From NCBI RefSeq assembly GCF_023973145.1, contig NZ_CP099546.1, positions 1,116,001 to 1,180,000 of the forward strand: 64,000 nt of DNA, given 5' to 3'. Shown here piece after piece: positions 50,797 through 59,301 of this stretch; positions within the stretch are counted from its first letter, which is position 1; each line of letters begins with the position of its first letter. Source of the stretch: Natronosalvus vescus (GTDB taxonomy: Archaea > Halobacteriota > Halobacteria > Halobacteriales > Natrialbaceae). The notes under the pieces are model-generated. The model was not told where the DNA came from, ran no database searches, and worked only from the letters and a program-made list of their open reading frames with translations. The translations under genes were made by a program, and so were the position numbers.

Positions 50797-52022
50797 GCGG
50801 GGATGCCAGACCAGGGGATCGCGATCCGTCCTCGCCCGACGTAGACGTGGACGTAGCCGTCGGAACCGACGCATTCGTCGACCGCGGTGCCGGCTTCGAG
50901 GTCGCGGTCGTCGGTGGGGGAGCCGTCGGCGCGACGGCGGCCTACGATCTCGCCCGCGAGGGGGCCGACGTCACGCTGTACGAGAAAGGCGGGATTGCGA
51001 GCGGCTCGAGCGGTCGCGCGGCGGGGGTCTGCTACAATGCGTTCGCCGACAGGCTCGACGCCGATATCGGCACCGAGGCGATCGAACGGTTCCGCGCGCT
51101 GTCGGGTGAGGATACCTTCCCGTTCACGGAGTGCCCGTACGTCTGGCTCGCACGCGAGGGGGACGACCAGCGAGTCGAGATCGTTCGAGATGGGATCCGG
51201 GCCATGCAGGACAACGGAATCGTCGCCCTCGAGCTCGACGGGGACGAACTCGACGACCGGTTCCCCCACCTGCGAACCGACGACGTCGCGGTCGCCGGGA
51301 TCGCCGGGGCGGCAGGATACACCGATCCGGCCCGCTACACCGCCTGTCTGGCGGCCGCCGCGAGCGGAGCGGGGGCGACCATCGAAACCGACGCGCCAGT
51401 AGCGGTATCCATCGATCCACCGTGCGTCCGCCACTGCGAGACGGGGGCGATACACGAGTTCGACGCCGTTCTTGTCGCTGCGGGTGGGCATACCAAGTCG
51501 GTGCTCGCCGATGCTGGCCTCGCCATTGCGATGAAACCCTACCGTGTACAGGCACTGACGGCGTCGGCGTCGCTCCCGGAACCGATGTGTTACGACGCGA
51601 CGAGTGGCTTCTACGTCCGTCCACATCCCGAAGGGTTGCTCGCCGGGAACGGCACCGAGGAGGTCGAGACCGATCCGGACGAGTACGACCGGGCGGCAAA
51701 TCCCGGCTTCGCCGCGTCGCTGGGCGAGCGGGTCGCTCATCGCTTTCCCGAGATCGATCCGGGTGCGATCGAGGTGACCCGCGCCTGGGCCGGCGTCTGT
51801 ACGGCGACGCCCGATCGGGATCCGCTCGTCGGCGAACTCGAGGAAGGCCTCTACGTGGCGACGGGATTCCAGGGCCACGGGTTCATGCGCGCGCCGGCGA
51901 TCGGGCGACAAATCGCGAACGAGATCCTCGGTGGGGACGGCATCGACGCGTTCGACCCGACGCGATTCGACGGGGACGAATCGTTCGAGATCGTCGAGGG
52001 GATGGCGATCGAAGAGGAGTGA
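50793..52022 (+). CDS. FAD-dependent oxidoreductase (D-amino acid oxidase family)
   Basis: 409 residues. After a 33-residue acidic leader comes the Rossmann FAD site VAVVGGGAVGATAAYDLA (G41-G46), then the DAO fold with GGIASGSSGRAAG, and a C-terminal FAD-contact segment ATGFQGHGFMRAPAIGRQIA. Members oxidise amino groups (sarcosine, glycine, D-amino acids, hydroxyproline). Coupling to a creatininase-type hydrolase suggests that the two enzymes act in sequence on an amidated or N-methylated compound, by analogy with creatine-sarcosine catabolism (inference). Confidence 0.88.
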   Translation: MSGDARPGDRDPSSPDVDVDVAVGTDAFVDRGAGFEVAVVGGGAVGATAAYDLAREGADVTLYEKGGIASGSSGRAAGVCYNAFADRLDADIGTEAIERFRALSGEDTFPFTECPYVWLAREGDDQRVEIVRDGIRAMQDNGIVALELDGDELDDRFPHLRTDDVAVAGIAGAAGYTDPARYTACLAAAASGAGATIETDAPVAVSIDPPCVRHCETGAIHEFDAVLVAAGGHTKSVLADAGLAIAMKPYRVQALTASASLPEPMCYDATSGFYVRPHPEGLLAGNGTEEVETDPDEYDRAANPGFAASLGERVAHRFPEIDPGAIEVTRAWAGVCTATPDRDPLVGELEEGLYVATGFQGHGFMRAPAIGRQIANEILGGDGIDAFDPTRFDGDESFEIVEGMAIEEE

Positions 52023-52078
52023 CAGCCACGTCGCTCACGAGGGTGGACTGATACAGACTGTCTGAACCCGTTGGCAGT

Positions 52079-52567
52079 CTAGTCGTCGTGCGTCAGCGGC
52101 TCCGGTTCGTCGACGTGAGTGTCGTCCGAGTTCGCGTCGGATTTGGCCGTCTGTTCTTCGGAGGCGTCGTCACCGTTGTCATCGTCGTCGGAATCCGCCT
52201 TCGGAATCGAAATCTCGAGCGTGCCGACGTCGGTCAGCGTCGCTGTTCCATCGTCCGGGTTGACGAGCGCGTCGTCCGGCAGCTCCGCCTCCCCGTCGAG
52301 GGCCATGCCACGGCCGGGAAAGCGCATGTCGAAGCCGTCGTGATACGATCGGAAGCGATCGATACGGATCTTGACGCGTCCCTCGAGATACCGAACCTGG
52401 AGGTCGGCTGGCTCGGTGCCGGGGGCGTCGAAGACGACGAGATACGACGTCTCGTTCTCGAGGACGTCGACGGGAATCGAACGGTGCTCCTGGACGTGGC
52501 TACTTGCGCGACCAACCTGTCGGTAGACGGCGTCACCGACGGTTTCGCGGAACGATCTGAGACTCAC
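52079..52567 (-). CDS. Small heat shock protein (Hsp20/alpha-crystallin)
   Basis: 162 residues. The alpha-crystallin domain is at about 28-120 (HRSIPVDVLENETSYLVVFD, cut at DAPG, followed by LQVRYLEGRVKIRI and TLTDVGTLEISIP) and has a long acidic tail of alternating Asp/Glu. ATP-independent holdase chaperone. The GTG start is supported by the strong Shine-Dalgarno AGGTGAT (plus-strand 52573-52579) 5 nt upstream. The 230-bp leader region is AT-rich with several candidate TATA boxes. Confidence 0.9.
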   Translation of the reverse strand: MSLRSFRETVGDAVYRQVGRASSHVQEHRSIPVDVLENETSYLVVFDAPGTEPADLQVRYLEGRVKIRIDRFRSYHDGFDMRFPGRGMALDGEAELPDDALVNPDDGTATLTDVGTLEISIPKADSDDDDNGDDASEEQTAKSDANSDDTHVDEPEPLTHDD

Positions 52568-52797
52568 TTGCTATCACCTCTGGGAGGGCTGTCAGGGCGG
52601 CGTCTGGCGTCGGGAACCGTCACTACGTGACAGTCGAGTACCCCCTGTCAATTAAGGGTACGACGGCCCCCTTGTTATTCTTTTTGGGTTTTCTAAATAA
52701 ACGTCAGACGCAACGTCTCATCTCGAGAGGTCAATGGCTCGTTGACCCCGGTCGCGCCTGCACGGGGGCTCGTCCAGAGTCCAGTCACCGCCGCCGG

Positions 52798-52956
52798 TCA
52801 GAGTTTGATTTCCTCGAGACAATCGACGCCACCACAGACGGGACACGCCAGATCCGCGACACCGTGATCGTCGGGGACGTCGTAGGTGTAGTGGTTTTCG
52901 AACATGTCGAGGAAGCACGCGTCGTCGGTACACTTGATCTCCTTGGTCGGTGGCAT
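52798..52956 (-). CDS. Small zinc-binding protein
   Basis: 52 residues: MPPTKEIKCTDDACFLDMFE, ending in CPVCGGVDCLEEIKL. Cys residues at about 9, 14, 41, 44 and 49 form two pairs typical of a small treble-clef or ribbon. Widely conserved small haloarchaeal proteins of this kind exist without known function. The start at 52956 opens the Cys motif; upstream in-frame sequence is unrelated. It is divergent from the radical SAM gene. Confidence 0.75.
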   Translation of the reverse strand: MPPTKEIKCTDDACFLDMFENHYTYDVPDDHGVADLACPVCGGVDCLEEIKL

Positions 52957-53082
52957 GGGTACAGATAGCCAGACCAGCGGTATCAAAGCACGGGTCGCGG
53001 TACTTCGCGATGGCTGCGCTTTCACGGCCGCGACGGGAATCAGACAGTCACGGTTTTACGGATCGGGGCGCTAGCTCGAGCC

Positions 53083-54855
53083 ATGACCACCCCCGAACCG
53101 GAATCACTCTCGGTGACCATCGTCGACGGCTACGTCGACGAGCCGGCACACTTCGGGGTTCCGCCGTACGTCTCGACCTATCCGCGGTACACGGCGGGTG
53201 CGCTCGTGGACGCGGGCGTCCCGCCCGAGCGAATCACCTACCACACGATCGACGGCCTGCGGGACGTTCCCGACCGGTGGCGCGACGTCGACGAGGCCGA
53301 CCTCCTCATCTATCTCGGCGGGATGACCGTCCCGGGCAAGTACGTCGGCGGCACGCCAGCCGAACCCGACGAGGTACGGAAACTCGCCTGGACGGCGAGC
53401 GGGACGAGCCTGATGGGCGGCCCTGTAAAGTTCGGTATCGGCGACGCCAACGAGGGGGCGACCGAGACCGAACGCCAGGATCTCGACTTCGACTTCGTCG
53501 CAAAAGGCGACGTCGAAGCCGCCGTTTACGACTTCCTCGAGAGCGGCCTCGAGGGATTCAACAACCGGATGCGCGACGTGGGGGAGGTGACTCGCTGGGC
53601 GCGACAGGGCGCGTTCATCGTCGAACAGCACCCGAACCACCCGGAGTACCTCATCTGCGAACTCGAGACTTCGCGGGGCTGTGCGTACCGATGTTCGTTC
53701 TGCACCGAACCGCTGTACGGCAATCTGTCGTTCCGTCCGCCCGAATCCGTGATCGACGAGGTCGATGCGCTCTCCGCTCACGGCGTGAAACACTTCCGAC
53801 TCGGCCGGCAGGCGGACATTCTCGCCTACGGCGGCGACGGCGAAGCCCCGAACCCGGACGCGCTCCGGGAGCTCTACGGGGGGATCCGCGAGGTCGCGCC
53901 CGACCTCGAGACGCTCCACCTCGACAACATGAACCCGATCACCATCGCGAACTGGCCCGAAGCCTCCCGCGAGGGGATCAGGATCATCGCGAAACACAAC
54001 ACACCCGGTGACACGGCCGCGTTCGGCCTCGAGTCCGCCGACCCGGTCGTCCAGGAGGCGAACAACCTGAACGTCACCGCCGAGGAGTGTCTCGAGGCCG
54101 TTCGGATCGTCAACGAGGAAGGCGGGTGGCGACCGGGCGAGGAACCGGGAACTGGGCCGTCGACTGACCCCGATCCCGATCCCGGTACCGGCACCGACAC
54201 CGGTTCGGAACCCGTAGGGCTGCCGAAACTCCTCCCCGGAATCAACCTGCTCCACGGGCTCATGGACGAACGCGAGGAAACCTACGAACGCAACCTCGCG
54301 TTCCTCGAGCGGGTGTACGACGACGGGCTCATGCTTCGCCGGGTTAACATCAGGCAGGTAATGGCATTCGCCGGCACGGAGATGTCCGAAACCGGGGCGT
54401 CGATCGCGAAGGCACACAAAAAGCAGTTCAAACGGTACAAACGAACGGTTCGCGAGACCATCGACAACCCGATGCTCGAGCGCGTCGCCCCGCCGGGAAC
54501 GGTGCTTCCGAACGTCCACCTCGAGTATCACCAGGACGGGCGAACGTTCGGCCGCCAGCTGGGTACGTATCCCCTGCTCGTTGGCATCCCGGGCGAGCGC
54601 CCGCTCGGGACGGCCATCGATGTCGCAGTGGTCGATCACGGCTACCGCTCGGTAACGGGCGTGCCGTACCCACTCGACCTCAATACAGCGTCGATGGACG
54701 AACTGACGGCGATTCCCGGTGTCGGGAAACGTCGTGCGGGCGACGTGGTCGTCAACCGACCGTACGAGTCGATGCCGGAACTGGCGAGAGGCCTCGAGTC
54801 GGGCGTCGACGTCTCGTCGTTCGTGACGGTGGGGCAACCGCCGCTGAGTGACTGA
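53083..54855 (+). CDS. Radical SAM protein with C-terminal helix-hairpin-helix
   Basis: 590 residues. The radical SAM cluster motif C200-x3-C204-x2-C207 (RGCAYRCSFC) lies in the middle. The N-terminal 190 residues have a Rossmann-like portion resembling the cobalamin-like domain of the COG1032 group. The C-terminal LDLNTASMDELTAIPGVGKR segment (about 532-551) is an HhH nucleic-acid-binding motif. A 30-residue Pro/Asp/Gly/Thr linker (GTGPSTDPDPDPG and on, about 358-385) interrupts the barrel. The HhH suggests action on DNA or RNA; the substrate is unknown. Confidence 0.85.
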   Translation: MTTPEPESLSVTIVDGYVDEPAHFGVPPYVSTYPRYTAGALVDAGVPPERITYHTIDGLRDVPDRWRDVDEADLLIYLGGMTVPGKYVGGTPAEPDEVRKLAWTASGTSLMGGPVKFGIGDANEGATETERQDLDFDFVAKGDVEAAVYDFLESGLEGFNNRMRDVGEVTRWARQGAFIVEQHPNHPEYLICELETSRGCAYRCSFCTEPLYGNLSFRPPESVIDEVDALSAHGVKHFRLGRQADILAYGGDGEAPNPDALRELYGGIREVAPDLETLHLDNMNPITIANWPEASREGIRIIAKHNTPGDTAAFGLESADPVVQEANNLNVTAEECLEAVRIVNEEGGWRPGEEPGTGPSTDPDPDPGTGTDTGSEPVGLPKLLPGINLLHGLMDEREETYERNLAFLERVYDDGLMLRRVNIRQVMAFAGTEMSETGASIAKAHKKQFKRYKRTVRETIDNPMLERVAPPGTVLPNVHLEYHQDGRTFGRQLGTYPLLVGIPGERPLGTAIDVAVVDHGYRSVTGVPYPLDLNTASMDELTAIPGVGKRRAGDVVVNRPYESMPELARGLESGVDVSSFVTVGQPPLSD

Positions 54856-54965
54856 CTACACGGCACCGAGTGGCGATACTCGCCGCGAGTATTGCGCAAT
54901 CCGAGCGTCAACGGTCGGTAGTTCTATTACACCTGAGATTCAGACTGAAACCTGAGGGTCTACCT

Positions 54966-55409
54966 GTGGAAATATCTGAAAAACTCCTGTGTCTTTTCAG
55001 CACAGAAGTCTCGGAGGAAGACGACCGTTTCGTCATTGAAATACCACGACAAGAAATCGAGACGGGGGATGTCGAGCCCGGTGACGTGTATCGCGTCGCG
55101 CTCATCTCTCGTGAACGAACTACCTCGACTGCGGATACGGGGACGGATGGTTCCGGAACGACGACGAAACCGTCCCAATCGCCATCTCAGCCGACGGCAC
55201 CGTCGGAGCCCAAACCCCCGGTCGACGTGGGGGAAACGCGCTACGTCGAAATCGAAGACATCGGCAAACAGGGCGACGGTATCGCGCGCGTCGAGCGTGG
55301 CTACGTCATCATCGTTCCCGGTGCGGACGTCGGTGATCGCGTCAAAATCGAAGTGACCGAAGTCAAATCGAACTTCGCCGTCGGCGAAATCATCGAAGAA
55401 ACCTTCTAA
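54966..55409 (+). CDS. TRAM-domain RNA-binding protein
   Basis: 147 residues from the GTG at 54966. An N-terminal segment EISEKLLCLFSTEVSEEDD, a Ser/Thr/Pro-rich linker (about 55-88), and a C-terminal TRAM domain (YVEIEDIGKQGDGIARVE to KIEVTEVKSNFAVGEII, about 90-147). In archaea TRAM-only proteins act as RNA chaperones with cold-shock-like roles. The GTG is chosen because the conserved N-terminus begins there; an earlier ATG adds unrelated residues. Confidence 0.88.
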   Translation: MEISEKLLCLFSTEVSEEDDRFVIEIPRQEIETGDVEPGDVYRVALISRERTTSTADTGTDGSGTTTKPSQSPSQPTAPSEPKPPVDVGETRYVEIEDIGKQGDGIARVERGYVIIVPGADVGDRVKIEVTEVKSNFAVGEIIEETF

Positions 55410-55520
55410 GCACCGGTCACCGATTGGGTACCGACTAGTCACCGACTAGGTACCGGTCTGTCGCCGTCACTGCCGAACGTGACGCTACTGGTATCGAGTG
55501 ACGAGTGACCGGACTGTTCG

Positions 55521-55576
55521 TCGCCTCGAGCACGGTACGTCCCCGAATTCGCCTCGAGCACGGTACGTCCCCGAAT
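55521..55576. repeat. Perfect tandem duplication of 28 bp
   Basis: Two exact consecutive copies of a unit beginning TCGCCTCGAGCACGGTACGT and ending CCCCGAAT, in the 289-bp non-coding gap between the TRAM gene and the YkgJ-type gene. Just upstream (55415-55460) a second imperfect direct repeat of about 22 bp (TCACCGA-x-GGTACCG) is seen. Confidence 0.85.
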
Positions 55577-55698
55577 CGTTCTCACGTGAGCGCAAAGAGA
55601 CCCCTTGCAGGGGTGAAACCCGACACGAAAGGCAGGAGAAAGCCCACGACTCGATGTGTTTCAGGGTGAATACGTCGAGACGCGACGGATTCCGCCCC

Positions 55699-56418
55699 CT
55701 ATCGGTTCCACTCGCTCCCGTCGGGTCGTTTCGCCCCTTCGGAATCGTGAACGACGACCGCCCCGTCCGCGTCGACGGGTTCGTACGCCTCGAGCAGGGC
55801 GATCGCTTCCTCGAGTTCCCGGATGGCACGCTGCTTGAGCGTCCGGGCAAGTTCCTCGGCGTCCTCGCGGGAGATGTCACGGCCGAGTCCCTCACACTCG
55901 TGCGCACGAACGATGCCAGCCTCGTCGACGGGCTCGCCCATCGGCTGGCTCGTTCCCGAAAGCGCGACGCTGAACGGGTAGGTTCGACAGATCAGTGGTC
56001 GGTTCTCGTGGACGGTGCACGCACCGATGCCGTCGTCCTCGGTGTAGAACGTACAGTCACCGCAGCCGTCGGTCTGGAGGGCCCACTCGAACGTCTCGCC
56101 CTCGAGACCGTTCTCGCCATCCTGAAGACCGTAGGGCATCGGTCGGGCGACGTCGCGCCAGTCGTATTCGTCGGGGTCGGGGTCGGGAGTGCCGTCACCC
56201 GACCGCGAGGCTGGTTCGTCCTGGCCAGCGAGCGCTCGCACTTCGTCCGGGAAGGCGGTCGCCGTGTGCTCGTCGTCGCCGTGGCCGCGACAGCACGCCC
56301 CACAGCGAGTACACTCGAAACCGATCGACTCGATGGCGGCCGCGATATCGTCGATGGAGAGATCCCTGGCGCGCTCGAGGTCGGCCTCGAGTTCGGAACC
56401 AGGTGGGTCTGCGCTCAC
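55699..56418 (-). CDS. YkgJ-family metal/iron-sulfur cluster-binding protein
   Basis: 239 residues. The YkgJ signature is at C36-x2-C39-G-x-C42-C43 (ECTRCGACCRGHG), followed by a second Cys set in CGDCTFY and CTVHENRPLICRTYPF. Together these form a CxxCxxCC-type cluster site, variously annotated as zinc or Fe-S. The haloarchaeal linker between them is acidic. The C-terminus is helical (EDAEELARTLKQRAIRELEEA). Function unknown; no operon partner except the neighbouring MBL-fold gene 30 bp upstream. Confidence 0.87.
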   Translation of the reverse strand: MSADPPGSELEADLERARDLSIDDIAAAIESIGFECTRCGACCRGHGDDEHTATAFPDEVRALAGQDEPASRSGDGTPDPDPDEYDWRDVARPMPYGLQDGENGLEGETFEWALQTDGCGDCTFYTEDDGIGACTVHENRPLICRTYPFSVALSGTSQPMGEPVDEAGIVRAHECEGLGRDISREDAEELARTLKQRAIRELEEAIALLEAYEPVDADGAVVVHDSEGAKRPDGSEWNR

Positions 56419-56448
56419 GGGTGCGGGGACGGTCTGGAGGGGGAAAAG

Positions 56449-57258
56449 TCAGTCGTCCGCCGCCGAAGGGAGAACCGACCGGATGCGGTCGCCGTCCCAC
56501 GCCAGTTCCACTGCCCCTTCGACCGCGAGTTTCTCGAGGTGGGCGACGACGGTCGCACGGGCGAGGTCGCGCACGCCCGTGAGGTCGACGTCGTAGGCGG
56601 CTTCGAGGATCGCATCAGGGGTTCGCGCCCCGTTCTGGACGGCTGTGCGGACTCGTCGCTCTCGCTGGAGACGGTGATCGATCAGGCGCTCGAGCGTCAC
56701 CCGCGGCTCGTCGATCACTAGGCCGTGTCCGGGGTACAGTCGCGAGGGTGCCATCGCACGAAGCCGTCGGAGTGACGTCAGGTACGCTCGCATGTCGCCG
56801 TCGGGGGCACCGACGACGACGCTTCCCTCCGCGACGGCACAGTCGCCGACGACGATGCTTCCGCCGGGTTGGAGGCGAAACGAGACGTGATCGGTGGCGT
56901 GACCGGGCGTATCCAGCATCTCGAGTAGCTCGTCCCCGAGGGCAATCGTCGACCCCGGGGTGAACGTCGCGTCGGGATCGATGCCGGTCGCCTCCGTGAA
57001 TCGATGGTCGTGACCGTGACGTGCCCAGACGGTTGCGTCGAGCTCGTCGGCGTACGTGGCGACCGCGCCGACGTGATCGGGATGCGTATGCGTGACCAGC
57101 ACGTGTTCGACGTCGCGCTCGTCGACGGTGCGGTCGAGTGCGGCCGTTCGGCCGGCGGGGTCGATCAGGGCAGCGGGTCGGTCGCCAACGACGTAGGCGT
57201 TCGTCTCGCCGCCGGGGGCTCGAGTCGAGACTGGAACCGGGTGCCGCGTGACCGTCAT
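56449..57258 (-). CDS. Metallo-beta-lactamase-fold hydrolase with C-terminal HTH-like domain
   Basis: 269 residues from the ATG at 57258. Di-metal site H-T-H-P-D-H in LVTHTHPDHVGA, with further ligands in LDTPGHATDH, VVGDCAV and LYPGHG. The last 70 residues (RVRTAVQNGARTPDAILEAAY) form a winged-helix-like cap seen in the LACTB2/ribonuclease branch. A 30-bp imperfect duplication at the 5' end creates a second in-frame ATG at 57288 and a longer frame to 57357, so the true start is uncertain. Confidence 0.85.
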   Translation of the reverse strand: MTVTRHPVPVSTRAPGGETNAYVVGDRPAALIDPAGRTAALDRTVDERDVEHVLVTHTHPDHVGAVATYADELDATVWARHGHDHRFTEATGIDPDATFTPGSTIALGDELLEMLDTPGHATDHVSFRLQPGGSIVVGDCAVAEGSVVVGAPDGDMRAYLTSLRRLRAMAPSRLYPGHGLVIDEPRVTLERLIDHRLQRERRVRTAVQNGARTPDAILEAAYDVDLTGVRDLARATVVAHLEKLAVEGAVELAWDGDRIRSVLPSAADD

Positions 57259-57442
57259 CGAGCTATCGTCGTCACCAGTAACCGTCATCAGGCTATCGTT
57301 GTCACCAGCGGCCGTGAAAATGACGGTGTCGAAATCCGACACCGGTATGGCAGCCACACGGTGCGTCGTGTGGGTGGGTGCAATGTGTTCGGTGCGGAGT
57401 GCGTCAGGGCGTACTCCGGATCAGTACACAGGATCTCGAGGG

Positions 57443-57724
57443 TCAGTGGTTCAGGTAGTAAACCTGCTTGCGCGCGTCGCGGAAGCTGTAGCGAGAGCCG
57501 ATCAGGTCGACGTCCTCGAGGCGGTTGAGGGCGTAGCGAACGGTTCGATCCGGCAGTAGCGACTCCTCGGCGAGTTGCCCCTGGGAGAGCGGCGAGTCTG
57601 ATTCGAGTACCTTCGCGACGAGTTTGGCACTCGGTGGGAGGTCACGAAGGCGATCGCGGTATTCGGCCTCGGAGAGGATCTCCTCGGCGGCGACGGCATG
57701 GTCGTCAGCGGTACTCATGCTCAT
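57443..57724 (-). CDS. Winged-helix transcriptional regulator
   Basis: A 93-residue protein. LPPSAKLVAKVLESDSPLS precedes a helix-turn-helix, GQLAEESLLPDRTVRYALNRL, and a wing (GSRYSFRDARKQVYYL). This small MarR/TrmB-like family is frequent in haloarchaea; its target genes are unknown. Starts at 57724 or 57718 differ by two residues. It is divergent from the FMN-binding gene at 57860. Confidence 0.84.
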   Translation of the reverse strand: MSMSTADDHAVAAEEILSEAEYRDRLRDLPPSAKLVAKVLESDSPLSQGQLAEESLLPDRTVRYALNRLEDVDLIGSRYSFRDARKQVYYLNH

Positions 57725-57859
57725 ATCCCTCACGATCCGATCGGTGATGGTAAACCTTCCCTATATGTAGATACGAACAATTGAAGTTATAATAGGTGTT
57801 TAAGGCACATACCTATCCGCGTTCCGAGTAGCTATCCCGCGGCAACTCGAGGGCGGGAT

Positions 57860-58264
57860 ATGGAGGAAATTCCAGCGGCGTTCATGGATCTGTTCGAACG
57901 GAAGACGGTCGCCCACGTGTCGACGATCATGCCGGATGGGACGCCACAGGTGACGCCGGTCTGGATCGACGTTGACGACGAGGGCTACGTGCTGGTAAAC
58001 ACCGCCCGCACCCGCCGCAAGGAGAAAAACGTCCGACAGAATCCGAACATTGGCGTCTCGATCCCGGATCCCGACGATCCCTACCGGTATCTCTCGATCC
58101 GGGGGCAAGTCGAGGAGGTGACGACCGAGGGAGCGATCGACCACATCGACAGCCTCACCCAGCGGTACTTCGAGGAGGACGAATACCCGCACCACGGCGA
58201 CGAGGTCGGCGAGCGAGTTATTTTACGAATCCGGCCGGATCGAGTGATCTCGAGCGGAAACTAG
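57860..58264 (+). CDS. PPOX-class F420/FMN-dependent enzyme
   Basis: A 134-residue split beta-barrel protein: MDLFERKTVAHVSTIMPDG, PQVTPVWIDVDDEGYVLVNT, RRKEKNVRQNPNIGVSIPD and ILRIRPDRVI are the family strands. The KN-x-NP-x-V motif contacts the flavin phosphate. In actinobacteria and archaea such proteins bind F420 or haem and reduce small molecules. Unlike the other PPOX-like gene in the window (46467), this one is of the F420-type length. Confidence 0.87.
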   Translation: MEEIPAAFMDLFERKTVAHVSTIMPDGTPQVTPVWIDVDDEGYVLVNTARTRRKEKNVRQNPNIGVSIPDPDDPYRYLSIRGQVEEVTTEGAIDHIDSLTQRYFEEDEYPHHGDEVGERVILRIRPDRVISSGN

Positions 58265-58291
58265 CTGGTTCGTCTCGAGCGCAGGGCCTTC

Positions 58292-58429
58292 TCAGAACCG
58301 CCCCGGTTCGCGGTAGGTGCCGAGGATGCCGTGACAGTCCGGACAGTGGACGATCAGGAGGTCGCCACGCTGGTGTCGGACGAGTGATTCCGTCTCGGGT
58401 GCGTGATTACAGTACGGGCAGGTCGGCAT
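58292..58429 (-). CDS. Very small zinc-ribbon protein
   Basis: 45 residues: MPTCPYCNHAPETESLVRHQ, then IVHCPDCHGILGTYREPGRF. Two CxxC pairs (C4/C7 and C29/C32) form a classic zinc ribbon of about 35 residues. Many haloarchaea have such micro-proteins; they may regulate transcription or be metal stores. A TATA-like ATGTTTAT (plus-strand 58449-58456) is about 24 nt before the start. Confidence 0.78.
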   Translation of the reverse strand: MPTCPYCNHAPETESLVRHQRGDLLIVHCPDCHGILGTYREPGRF

Positions 58430-58448
58430 ATGGTGGTGTATGCTACCG

Positions 58449-58456
58449 ATAAACAT
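58449..58456 (-). promoter_or_regulatory. TATA box for the 45-residue zinc-ribbon gene
   Basis: ATGTTTAT on the minus strand, centred 24 nt upstream of the ATG at 58429; leaderless spacing. Confidence 0.5.
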
Positions 58457-58518
58457 AGCTGTTCCACTATCTGACTCCAGTATTGTTTTATCCTCCCGGG
58501 AGAGTAGATTCGCCCAGT

Positions 58519-59223
58519 GTGAAAGGACAGGAATGGTACCAGGCCGACGACGTCGCACAGGAGTACGACGACAAGCGGTTCTCTCGCGGCGGACAACTCA
58601 TCGACCGGCGCGAGAAAATCGCCGTCCTCGAGGCACTCGGGCCGCTCGAGGATCGTGACGTGCTCGAGATCGCCTGTGGTACCGGGCGGTTTACGGTCAT
58701 GCTCGCCCAGCAGGGGGCGAACGTCGTCGGACTCGATATCTCTGCAGCGATGTTACAACAGGGACGCCGGAAAGCACAGGCAGCGGGTGTCACTGGGACG
58801 CTCGAGTTCCTGCGCGGTGACGCAGGACGACTCCCGTTTCCGGACGACCACTTCGATACGGTGGTCGCCATGCGATTTTTCCACCTCGCTGACGACCCGG
58901 CGGCGTTCCTGAGCGAGATGAAACGCGTCGCTCGTGAACAGATCGTCTTCGATACGTTCAACCGCTATAGCTCCCGGAGCGTCTACAACTGGGCCTTGCC
59001 GATGGGGTCGCGACTGTACTCGAAGAGCGAAGTGAGCGTTCTACTGGCGAAAAACGGTCTCGAGCTCGTCGATGTCGAGGACGACTTTCTCGTCCCGTAC
59101 GGGTTGTATCGTGCAATTCCCAACGTCCTCGCAAGTCCGATTCGGACGGTCGACCGGGCAATTGGCCGTGTTCCAGGCTCCGACCATCTGATGTCGGTCT
59201 CGTACTGGAACGTCAGACTCTGA
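58519..59223 (+). CDS. SAM-dependent methyltransferase (UbiE/Methyltransf_11 type)
   Basis: 234 residues from a GTG at 58519. Motif I DVLEIACGTGRFTVML binds SAM, acidic loop LDIS follows, then LRGDAGRLPFPDDHFDTVVAMRFFHLADD. The C-terminal half contains a hydrophobic stretch with DHLMSVSYWNV, suggesting a lipid-like acceptor. The neighbouring glycosyltransferase could act on the same product, but the acceptor cannot be deduced. The GTG is chosen because the conserved WYQADDVAQEYDD starts close to it. Confidence 0.87.
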   Translation: MKGQEWYQADDVAQEYDDKRFSRGGQLIDRREKIAVLEALGPLEDRDVLEIACGTGRFTVMLAQQGANVVGLDISAAMLQQGRRKAQAAGVTGTLEFLRGDAGRLPFPDDHFDTVVAMRFFHLADDPAAFLSEMKRVAREQIVFDTFNRYSSRSVYNWALPMGSRLYSKSEVSVLLAKNGLELVDVEDDFLVPYGLYRAIPNVLASPIRTVDRAIGRVPGSDHLMSVSYWNVRL

Positions 59224-59270
59224 CAGTAATGTCTCATTTATCCTGACTCTCTCGCGAGAAACCCGGTTTC

Positions 59271-59278
59271 TTTTAAGT
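59271..59278 (+). promoter_or_regulatory. TATA box of the glycosyltransferase gene
   Basis: TTTTAAGT, centred 27 nt before the ATG at 59302; leaderless spacing. Confidence 0.6.
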
Positions 59279-59301
59279 GTCGGAGTCATCTACAGTCTAC
59301 T

